DNA of 64,000 nucleotides, from NCBI GenBank assembly GCA_963971405.1, contig OZ020489.1, positions 434,001-498,000 on the forward strand, read 5' to 3'. The notes beneath the pieces are model-generated. The model ran no database searches, was not told the DNA's origin, and saw nothing but the letters and a program-made list of their open reading frames with translations. Positions 50,044-60,754 of this stretch are shown here, piece by piece. The translations under genes and the position numbers were made by a program. The DNA comes from Psococerastis gibbosa (taxonomy: Eukaryota; Arthropoda; Insecta; Psocodea; Psocidae). Within the stretch, counting starts at the first letter, position 1; each line of letters opens with the position of its first letter.

Positions 50044-52878
50044 AAAGGTCTTGATATGACACGGGTGTCTTAATTTGGCTTGTTTTGGCTCAATGTATTG
50101 TACTTAACATTGAGCAATTGCTTCTTTGTGTTCATCAGTGTAAATGTAGCTAAAAAAAATTCATTCGACAAGAATAAGAAAAATAGCTATTTACTTATTT
50201 TTTTTTTTTTAAAGGTTTTAAAAAGATATAGGTGTCTTAATTTTAATTTTTTTGGCTCAGTGTATTGCACTTAACATTGAGCAATTGTACCTGCGTGTTT
50301 ACCGGTGTAAATGTACCTAAAAAAAATTCATTCGACAAGAATAAGAAAAATAGCTATTTACTTATTTTATTTTTTTTAAAGGTCTTTAAAAGATATAGGT
50401 GTCTTAATTTTGCTTATTTAGGCTCACTGTATTGTACTTAACATTGGCCACTTGCTCCTGCGTGTTCATCGGTGTAAATGTAGCTACAAAAAATTCATTC
50501 GACAAGAATACGAAAAATAGCTATATACTTATTTTATTTTTTTTAAAGGTCTTGATATGACACGGGTGTCTTAAATTGGCATATTTTGGCTCATTGTATT
50601 GTAATTAACATTGAGCAATTGCTCCTGCGTGTTCATCGGTTTAAATGTTGCTAAAAAAAATTCATTCGACAAGAATAAAAAAAATAGCTATTTACTTATT
50701 TTATTTTTTTAAAGGTCTTGATATGATAAGGGTGTCTTAATGTTGCTTATTTTGGCTCATTGTATTGTACTTAACATTAAGCAATTGTTCCTGCGTGTTC
50801 ATCGGTGTAAATGTAGCTAAAAAAAATTCATTCGACAAGAATAAGAAAAATAGCTATTTACTTATTTTATTTTTTTTAAAGGTCTTGAAAAGATATAGGT
50901 GTCTTAGTTTTGCTTATTTAGGCTCACTGTATTGTACTTAACATTGGCCACTTGCTCGTGCGTGTTCATCGGTGTAAATGTAGCTACAAAAAATTCAATC
51001 GACAAGAATACGAAAAATAGCTATTTACTTATTTTATTTTTTTTAAAGGTTTTAAAAAGATATAGGTGTCTTAATTTTGCTTATTTTGGCTTATTGTATT
51101 GTACTTGACATTGAGCAATTGCTCCTGCGTGTTCATCGGTTTAAATGTTGCTAAAAAAAATTCATTCGACAAGAATAAAAAAAATAGCTATTTACTTATT
51201 TTATTTTTTTTAAAGGTCTTGATATGACAGGGGTGTCTTAAATTGGCTTATTTTGGCTCAGTGTATTGTAATTAACATTGAACAATTGCTCCTGCGTGTT
51301 CATCGGTTTAAATGTTGCTAAAAAAAATTCATTCGACAAGAATAAAAAAAATAGCTATTTACTTATTTTATTTTTTTAAGGGTCTTGATATGATAAGTGT
51401 GTCTTAATTTTGCTTATTTTGGCTCATTGTATTGTACTTAACATTAAGCAATTGCTCCTGCGTGTTCATCGGTGTAAATGTAGCTAAAAAAAATTCATTC
51501 GACAAGAATACGAAAAATAGCTATTTATTTATTTTATTTTTTTTAAAGGTCTTGATATGACACCGGTGTCTTAATTTGGCTTGTTTTGGCTCAATTTATT
51601 GTAATTAACATTGAGCAATTGTTCCTGCGTGTTCGTCGGTGTAAATGTAGCTAAAAAAAATTCATTCGACAAGAATAAGAAAAATAGCTATTTACTTATT
51701 TTATTTTTTTAAAGGTTTTAAAAAGATATAGGTGTCTTAATTTTGCTTATTTTGGCTCATTGTATTGTACTTGACATTAAGCAATTGCTCCTGCGTGTTC
51801 ATCGGTTTAAATGTTGCTAAAAAAAATTCATTCGACAAGAATAAAAAAAAATAGCTATTTACTTATTTTATTTTTTTTAAAGGTCTTGATATGATAAGGG
51901 TGTCTTAATTTTGCTTATTTTGGCTCATTGTATTGTACTTAACATTGAGCAATTGCTTCTGCGTGTTCATCGGTGTAAATGTAGCTAAAAAAAATTCATT
52001 CGACAAGAATAAGAAAAATAGCTATTTACTTATTTTATTTTTTTTAAAGGTTTTAAAAAGATACAGGTGCCTTAATTTTGCTTTTTTTGGCTCAATGTAT
52101 TGCACTTAACATTGAGCAATTGTTCCTGCGTGTTCATCGGTGTAAATGTACCTAAAAAAAATTCATTCGACAAGAATAAGAAAAATAGCTATTTACTTAT
52201 TTTATTTTTTTTAAAGGTCTTAAAAAGATAAAGGTGTCTTAATGTTACTTATTTAGGCTCACTGTATTGTACTTAACATTGGCCACTTGCTCCTGCGTGT
52301 TCATCGGTGTAAATGTAGCTACAAAAAATTCATTCGACAAGAATACGAAAAATAGCTATATACTTTTTTTTTTTTTTTTAAAGGTCTTGATATGACACGG
52401 GTGTCTTGAATTGGCTTATTTTGGCTCACTGTATTGTTATTAACATTGAGCAATTGCTCCTGCGTGTTCATCGGTTTAAATGTTGCTAAAAAAAATTCAT
52501 TCGACAGGAATAAAAAAAATAGCTATTTACTTATTTTAATTTTTTAAGGGTCTTGATATGATAAGGGTGTCTTAATTTTGCTTATTTTGGCTCATTGTAT
52601 TGTACTTAACATTAAGCAATTGTTCCTGCGTGTTCATCGGTGTAAATGTAGCTAAAAAAAATTCATTCGACAAGAATAAGAAAAATAGCTATTTACTTAT
52701 TTTATTTTTTTTAAAGGTCTTGAAAAGATATAGGTGTCTTAGTTTTGCTTATTTAGGCTCACTGTATTGTACTTAACATTGGCCACTTGCTCGTGCGTGT
52801 TCATCGGTGTAAATGTAGCTACAAAAAATTCATTCGACAAGAATAAGAAAAATAGCTATTTACTTATTTTATTTTATT
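50044..52878 (+). repeat. HOR unit in copy B, 17 monomers, running into the third relative
   Basis: Order (B'/D') E' F' G I' K C' L M B C D E F G' (D''/I') K. Duplicate of the start of the 36539 unit. At 52846 the sequence leaves the copy A/B path (ataag instead of atacg) and joins the E'-F'-G path also seen at 40171. That skips 833 bp, five monomers, relative to another turn of the 13.5-kb unit. Confidence 0.82.
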
Positions 52879-55800
52879 AAAGGTTTTAAAAAGATATAGG
52901 TGTCTTAATTTTGCTTTTTTTGGCTCAGTGTATTGCACTTAACATTGAGCAATTGTACCTGCGTGTTTATCGGTGTAAATGTACCTAAAAAAAATTCATT
53001 CGACAAGAATAAGAAAAATAGCTATTTACTTATTTTATTTTTTTTAAAGGTCTTTAAAAGATATAGGTGTCTTAATTTTGCTTATTTAGGCTCACTGTAT
53101 TGTACTTAACATTGGCCACTTGCTCCTGCGTGTTCATCGGTGTAAATGTAGCTACAAAAAATTCATTCGACAAGAATACGAAAAATAGCTATATACTTAT
53201 TTTATTTTTTTTAAAGGTCTTGATATGACACGGGTGTCTTAAATTGGCATATTTTGGCTCATTGTATTGTAATTAACATTGAGCAATTGCTCCTGCGTGT
53301 TCATCGGTTTAAATGTTGCTAAAAAAAATTCATTCGACAAGAATAAAAAAAATAGCTATTTACTTATTTTATTTTTTTTAAAGGTTTTAAAAAGATATAG
53401 GTGTCTTAGTTTTGCTTATTTTGGCTTGTTGTATTGTACTTGACATTGAGCAATTGCTCCTGCGTGTTCATCGGTTTAAATGTTGCTAAAAAAAATTCAT
53501 TCGACAAGAATAAAAAAAATAGCTATTTACTTATTTTATTTTTTTTAAAGGTCTTGATATGACAAGGGTGTCTTAATTTGGCTTATTTTGGCTCATTGTA
53601 TTGTAATTAACATTGAGCAATTGCTCCTGCGTGTTCATCGGTGTAAATGTAGCTACAAAAAATTCATTCGACAAGAATACGAAAAATAGCTATTTATTTA
53701 TTTTATTTTTTTTAAAGGTCTTGATATGACACGGGTGTCTTAATTTGGCTTGTTTTGGCTCAATGTATTGTAATTAACATTGAGCAATTGTTCCTGCGTG
53801 TTCGTCGGTGTAAATGTAGCTAAAAAAAATTCATTCGACAAGAATAAGAAAAATAGCTATTTACTTATTTTATTTTTTTAAAGGTTTTAAAAAGATATAG
53901 GTGTCTTAATTTTGCTTATTTTGGCTCATTGTATTGTACTTGACATTAAGCAATTGCTCCTGCGTGTTCATCGGTTTAAATGTTGCTAAAAAAAATTCAT
54001 TCGACAAGAATAAAAAAAATAGCTATTTACTTATTTTATTTTTTTTAAAGGTCTTGATATGATAAGGGTGTCTTAATTTTGCTTATTTTGGCTCATTGTA
54101 TTGTACTTAACATTGAGCAATTGCTTCTGCGTGTTCATCGGTGTAAATGTAGCTAAAAAAAATTCATTCGACAAGAATAAGAAAAATAGCTATTTACTTA
54201 TTTTATTTTTTTTAAAGGTTTTAAAAAGATACAGGTGCCTTAATTTTGCTTTTTTTGGCTCAATGTATTGCACTTAACATTGAGCAATTGTTCCTGCGTG
54301 TTCATCGGTGTAAATGTACCTAAAAAAAATTCATTCGACAAGAATAAGAAAAATAGCTATTTACTTATTTTATTTTTTTTAAAGGTCTTAAAAAGATAAA
54401 GGTGTCTTAATGTTGCTTATTTAGGCTCACTGTATTGTACTTAACATTGGCCACTTGCTCCTGCGTGTTCATCGGTGTAAATGTAGCTACAAAAAATTCA
54501 TTCGACAAGAATACGAAAAATAGCTATATACTTATTTTTTTTTTTTTAAAGGTCTTGATATGACACGGGTGTCTTAAATTGGCTTATTTTGGCTCACTGT
54601 ATTGTAATTAACATTGAGCAATTGCTCCTGCGTGTTCATCGGTTTAAATGTTGCTAAAAAAAATTCATTCGACAAGAATAAAAAAAATAGCTATTTACTT
54701 ATTTTAATTTTTTAAGGGTCTTGATATGATAAGGGTGTCTTAATTTTGCTTATTTTGGCTCATTGTATTGTACTTAACATTGAGTAATTGCTCCTGCGTG
54801 TTCATCGGTGTAAATGTAGCTAAAAAAAATTCATTCGACAAGAATAAGAAAAATAGCTATTTACTTATTTTATTTTTTTTAAAGGTCTTGAAAAGATATA
54901 GGTGTCTTAGTTTTGCTTATTTAGGCTCACTGTATTGTACTTAACATTGGCCACTTGCTCGTGCGTGTTCATCGGTGTAAATGTAGCTACAAAAAATTCA
55001 ATCGACAAGAATACGAAAAATAGCTATTTACTTATTTTATTTTTTTTAAAGGTCTTGATATGACACGGGTGTCTTAATTTGGCTTGTTTTGGCTCAATGT
55101 ATTGTACTTAACATTGAGCAATTGCTTCTTTGTGTTCATCAGTGTAAATGTAGCTAAAAAAAATTCATTCGACAAGAATAAGAAAAATAGCTATTTACTT
55201 ATTTTATTTTTTTTAAAGGTTTTAAAAAGATATAGGTGTCTTAATTTTGCTTTTTTTGGCTCAGTGTATTGCACTTAACATTGAGCAATTGTACCTGCGT
55301 GTTTATCGGTGTAAATGTACCTAAAAAAAATTCATTCGACAAGAATAAGAAAAATAGCTATTTACTTATTTTATTTTTTTTAAAGGTCTTTAAAAGATAT
55401 AGGTGTCTTAATTTTGCTTATTTAGGCTCACTGTATTGTACTTAACATTGGCCACTTGCTCCTGCGTGTTCATCGGTGTAAATGTAGCTACAAAAAATTC
55501 ATTCGACAAGAATACGAAAAATAGCTATATACTTATTTTATTTTTTTTAAAGGTCTTGATATGACACGGGTGTCTTGAATTGGCATATTTTGGCTCATTG
55601 TATTGTAATTAACATTGAGCAATTGCTCCTGCGTGTTCATCGGTTTAAATGTTGCTAAAAAAAATTCATTCGACAAGAATAAAAAAAATAGCTATTTACT
55701 TATTTTATTTTTTTAAAGGTCTTGATATGATAAGGGTGTCTTAATGTTGCTTATTTTGGCTCATTGTATTGTACTTAACATTAAGCAATTGTTCCTGCGT

Positions 55801-56750
55801 GTTCATCGGTGTAAATGTAGCTAAAAAAAATTCATTCGACAAGAATAAGAAAAATAGCTATTTACTTATTTTATTTTTTTTAAAGGTCTTGAAAAGATAT
55901 AGGTGTCTTAGTTTTGCTTATTTAGGCTCACTGTATTGTACTTAACATTGGCCACTTGCTCGTGCGTGTTCATCGGTGTAAATGTAGCTACAAAAAATTC
56001 AATCGACAAGAATACGAAAAATAGCTATTTACTTATTTTATTTTTTTTAAAGGTTTTAAAAAGATATAGGTGACTTAATTTTGCTTATTTTGGCTTATTG
56101 TATTGTACTTGACATTGAGCAATTGCTCCTGCGTGTTCATCGGTTTAAATGTTGCTAAAAAAAATTCATTCGACAAGAATAAAAAAAATAGCTATTTACT
56201 TATTTTATTTTTTTTAAAGGTCTTGATATGACAGGGGTGTCTTAAATTGGCTTATTTTGGCTCATTGTATTGTTATTAACATTGAGCAATTGCTCCTGCG
56301 TGTTCATCGGTTTAAATGTTGCTAAAAAAAATTCATTCGACAAGAATAAAAAAAATAGCTATTTACTTATTTTATTTTTTTTAAAGGTCTTGATATGATA
56401 AGGGTGTCTTAATTTTGCTTATTTTGGCTCATTGTATTGTGCTTAACATTGAGCAATTGCTTCTGCGTGTTCATCGGTGTAAATGTAGCTAAAAAAAATT
56501 CATTCGACAAGAATAAGAAAAATAGCTATTTACTTATTTTATTTTTTTTAAAGGTTTTAAAAAGATACAGGTGCCTTAATTTTGCTTTTTTTGGCTCAAT
56601 GTATTGCACTTAACATTGAGCAATTGTTCCTGCGTGTTCATCGGTGTAAATGTACCTAAAAAAAATTCATTCGACAAGAATAAGAAAAATAGCTATTTAC
56701 TTATTTTATTTTTTTTAAAGGTCTTAAAAAGATATAGGTGTCTCAATGTT
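52747..56750 (+). repeat. Copy 1 of 4004-bp tandem duplication (24 monomers)
   Basis: Matches 56751-60754 at a constant offset of 4004. Checked at ataagaaa (52843/56847), ggcttgttg (53421/57425) and the B'/D' hybrid (55084/59088). On the left the copies diverge where copy 1 reads cttagttttgc (K) and copy 2 reads ctcaatgttgc (F). Confidence 0.87.
52879..55047 (+). repeat. HOR segment, 13 monomers
   Basis: Order E' F' G C'' A B C D E F G' D'' K. C'' (53382) has cttagttttgc and ggcttgttg, seen only here and 4004 bp later. The T tract before E' reads tattttattaaagg, as at 26691 and 40196. Confidence 0.85.
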
Positions 56751-59051
56751 GCTTATTTAGGCTCACTGTATTGTACTTAACATTGGCCACTTGCTCGTGC
56801 GTGTTCATCGGTGTAAATGTAGCTACAAAAAATTCATTCGACAAGAATAAGAAAAATAGCTATTTACTTATTTTATTTTATTAAAGGTTTTAAAAAGATA
56901 TAGGTGTCTTAATTTTGCTTTTTTTGGCTCAGTGTATTGCACTTAACATTGAGCAATTGTACCTGCGTGTTTATCGGTGTAAATGTACCTAAAAAAAATT
57001 CATTCGACAAGAATAAGAAAAATAGCTATTTACTTATTTTATTTTTTTTAAAGGTCTTTAAAAGATATAGGTGTCTTAATTTTGCTTATTTAGGCTCACT
57101 GTATTGTACTTAACATTGGCCACTTGCTCCTGCGTGTTCATCGGTGTAAATGTAGCTACAAAAAATTCATTCGACAAGAATACGAAAAATAGCTATATAC
57201 TTATTTTATTTTTTTTAAAGGTCTTGATATGACACGGGTGTCTTAAATTGGCATATTTTGGCTCATTGTATTGTAATTAACATTGAGCAATTGCTCCTGC
57301 GTGTTCATCGGTTTAAATGTTGCTAAAAAAAATTCATTCGACAAGAATAAAAAAAATAGCTATTTACTTATTTTATTTTTTTTAAAGGTTTTAAAAAGAT
57401 ATAGGTGTCTTAGTTTTGCTTATTTTGGCTTGTTGTATTGTACTTGACATTGAGCAATTGCTCCTGCGTGTTCATCGGTTTAAATGTTGCTAAAAAAAAT
57501 TCATTCGACAAGAATAAAAAAAATAGCTATTTACTTATTTTATTTTTTTTAAAGGTCTTGATATGACAAGGGTGTCTTAATTTGGCTTATTTTGGCTCAT
57601 TGTATTGTAATTAACATTGAGCAATTGCTCCTGCGTGTTCATCGGTGTAAATGTAGCTACAAAAAATTCATTCGACAAGAATACGAAAAATAGCTATTTA
57701 TTTATTTTATTTTTTTTAAAGGTCTTGATATGACACGGGTGTCTTAATTTGGCTTGTTTTGGCTCAATGTATTGTAATTAACATTGAGCAATTGTTCCTG
57801 CGTGTTCGTCGGTGTAAATGTAGCTAAAAAAAATTCATTCGACAAGAATAAGAAAAATAGCTATTTACTTATTTTATTTTTTTAAAGGTTTTAAAAAGAT
57901 ATAGGTGTCTTAATTTTGCTTATTTTGGCTCATTGTATTGTACTTGACATTAAGCAATTGCTCCTGCGTGTTCATCGGTTTAAATGTTGCTAAAAAAAAT
58001 TCATTCGACAAGAATAAAAAAAATAGCTATTTACTTATTTTATTTTTTTTAAAGGTCTTGATATGATAAGGGTGTCTTAATTTTGCTTATTTTGGCTCAT
58101 TGTATTGTACTTAACATTGAGCAATTGCTTCTGCGTGTTCATCGGTGTAAATGTAGCTAAAAAAAATTCATTCGACAAGAATAAGAAAAATAGCTATTTA
58201 CTTATTTTATTTTTTTTAAAGGTTTTAAAAAGATACAGGTGCCTTAATTTTGCTTTTTTTGGCTCAATGTATTGCACTTAACATTGAGCAATTGTTCCTG
58301 CGTGTTCATCGGTGTAAATGTACCTAAAAAAAATTCATTCGACAAGAATAAGAAAAATAGCTATTTACTTATTTTATTTTTTTTAAAGGTCTTAAAAAGA
58401 TAAAGGTGTCTTAATGTTGCTTATTTAGGCTCACTGTATTGTACTTAACATTGGCCACTTGCTCCTGCGTGTTCATCGGTGTAAATGTAGCTACAAAAAA
58501 TTCATTCGACAAGAATACGAAAAATAGCTATATACTTATTTTTTTTTTTTTAAAGGTCTTGATATGACACGGGTGTCTTAAATTGGCTTATTTTGGCTCA
58601 CTGTATTGTAATTAACATTGAGCAATTGCTCCTGCGTGTTCATCGGTTTAAATGTTGCTAAAAAAAATTCATTCGACAAGAATAAAAAAAATAGCTATTT
58701 ACTTATTTTAATTTTTTAAGGGTCTTGATATGATAAGGGTGTCTTAATTTTGCTTATTTTGGCTCATTGTATTGTACTTAACATTGAGTAATTGCTCCTG
58801 CGTGTTCATCGGTGTAAATGTAGCTAAAAAAAATTCATTCGACAAGAATAAGAAAAATAGCTATTTACTTATTTTATTTTTTTTAAAGGTCTTGAAAAGA
58901 TATAGGTGTCTTAGTTTTGCTTATTTAGGCTCACTGTATTGTACTTAACATTGGCCACTTGCTCGTGCGTGTTCATCGGTGTAAATGTAGCTACAAAAAA
59001 TTCAATCGACAAGAATACGAAAAATAGCTATTTACTTATTTTATTTTTTTT
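55048..59051 (+). repeat. 24-monomer unit, one period of the 4004-bp duplication
   Basis: Order (B'/D') E' F' G I' K C' L D E (F/K) E' F' G C'' A B C D E F G' D'' K. Private markers are gtcttgaattggcat in G (about 55573), ggtgactt in C' (about 56070), attgttatt in L and tctcaatg in F (about 56740). Confidence 0.85.
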
Positions 59052-60754
59052 AAAGGTCTTGATATGACACGGGTGTCTTAATTTGGCTTGTTTTGGCTCA
59101 ATGTATTGTACTTAACATTGAGCAATTGCTTCTTTGTGTTCATCAGTGTAAATGTAGCTAAAAAAAATTCATTCGACAAGAATAAGAAAAATAGCTATTT
59201 ACTTATTTTATTTTTTTTAAAGGTTTTAAAAAGATATAGGTGTCTTAATTTTGCTTTTTTTGGCTCAGTGTATTGCACTTAACATTGAGCAATTGTACCT
59301 GCGTGTTTATCGGTGTAAATGTACCTAAAAAAAATTCATTCGACAAGAATAAGAAAAATAGCTATTTACTTATTTTATTTTTTTTAAAGGTCTTTAAAAG
59401 ATATAGGTGTCTTAATTTTGCTTATTTAGGCTCACTGTATTGTACTTAACATTGGCCACTTGCTCCTGCGTGTTCATCGGTGTAAATGTAGCTACAAAAA
59501 ATTCATTCGACAAGAATACGAAAAATAGCTATATACTTATTTTATTTTTTTTAAAGGTCTTGATATGACACGGGTGTCTTGAATTGGCATATTTTGGCTC
59601 ATTGTATTGTAATTAACATTGAGCAATTGCTCCTGCGTGTTCATCGGTTTAAATGTTGCTAAAAAAAATTCATTCGACAAGAATAAAAAAAATAGCTATT
59701 TACTTATTTTATTTTTTTAAAGGTCTTGATATGATAAGGGTGTCTTAATGTTGCTTATTTTGGCTCATTGTATTGTACTTAACATTAAGCAATTGTTCCT
59801 GCGTGTTCATCGGTGTAAATGTAGCTAAAAAAAATTCATTCGACAAGAATAAGAAAAATAGCTATTTACTTATTTTATTTTTTTTAAAGGTCTTGAAAAG
59901 ATATAGGTGTCTTAGTTTTGCTTATTTAGGCTCACTGTATTGTACTTAACATTGGCCACTTGCTCGTGCGTGTTCATCGGTGTAAATGTAGCTACAAAAA
60001 ATTCAATCGACAAGAATACGAAAAATAGCTATTTACTTATTTTATTTTTTTTAAAGGTTTTAAAAAGATATAGGTGACTTAATTTTGCTTATTTTGGCTT
60101 ATTGTATTGTACTTGACATTGAGCAATTGCTCCTGCGTGTTCATCGGTTTAAATGTTGCTAAAAAAAATTCATTCGACAAGAATAAAAAAAATAGCTATT
60201 TACTTATTTTATTTTTTTTAAAGGTCTTGATATGACAGGGGTGTCTTAAATTGGCTTATTTTGGCTCATTGTATTGTTATTAACATTGAGCAATTGCTCC
60301 TGCGTGTTCATCGGTTTAAATGTTGCTAAAAAAAATTCATTCGACAAGAATAAAAAAAATAGCTATTTACTTATTTTATTTTTTTTAAAGGTCTTGATAT
60401 GATAAGGGTGTCTTAATTTTGCTTATTTTGGCTCATTGTATTGTGCTTAACATTGAGCAATTGCTTCTGCGTGTTCATCGGTGTAAATGTAGCTAAAAAA
60501 AATTCATTCGACAAGAATAAGAAAAATAGCTATTTACTTATTTTATTTTTTTTAAAGGTTTTAAAAAGATACAGGTGCCTTAATTTTGCTTTTTTTGGCT
60601 CAATGTATTGCACTTAACATTGAGCAATTGTTCCTGCGTGTTCATCGGTGTAAATGTACCTAAAAAAAATTCATTCGACAAGAATAAGAAAAATAGCTAT
60701 TTACTTATTTTATTTTTTTTAAAGGTCTTAAAAAGATATAGGTGTCTCAATGTT
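56751..60754 (+). repeat. Copy 2 of 4004-bp tandem duplication (24 monomers)
   Basis: The monomer at 56720 is an F/K hybrid: it opens as F (cttaaaaagatata, ctcaatg) and ends as K (gctcgtgcg, g at 56797). The matching place after copy 2 (60801) has the normal F base c. This fixes the crossover inside that monomer. Confidence 0.87.
57440..59700 (+). repeat. Source segment repeated 4336 bp downstream
   Basis: From about 57440 the sequence matches about 61776 onward to the window end at an offset of 4336, checked at aaagg (57551/61887), ggtc (57721/62057) and the B'/D' hybrid (59088/63424). Differences include agctacaaa against agcttcaaa (about 61994), gacacgaat at about 62511 and gttcgtcgg at about 62810. 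The end given is where the downstream copy leaves the window. Confidence 0.78.

Larger units (their letters stand above)
39289..52793 (+). repeat. Copy B of 13,505-bp tandem duplication (81 monomers)
   Basis: Identical to copy A apart from roughly a dozen single-base differences found by eye (copy B positions 39634, 40970, 41423, 42521, 43028, 44089, 46029, 46178, 46363, 48588, 51398, 52307), about 99.9% identity. The junction monomer at 39212-39380 begins as K (cttagttttgc, gctcgtgcg) and ends as F (tacg, tagctatata), a crossover hybrid. Similarity to the start of copy A runs on to 52845, so the junction is uncertain by about 55 bases. Confidence 0.9.

Noticed and set aside
25784-52793. Assembly artefact as explanation of the 13.5-kb duplication
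   Set aside because: The copies differ at about a dozen scattered bases and have a hybrid junction monomer, which plain assembly duplication would not give. It cannot be fully excluded without reads.
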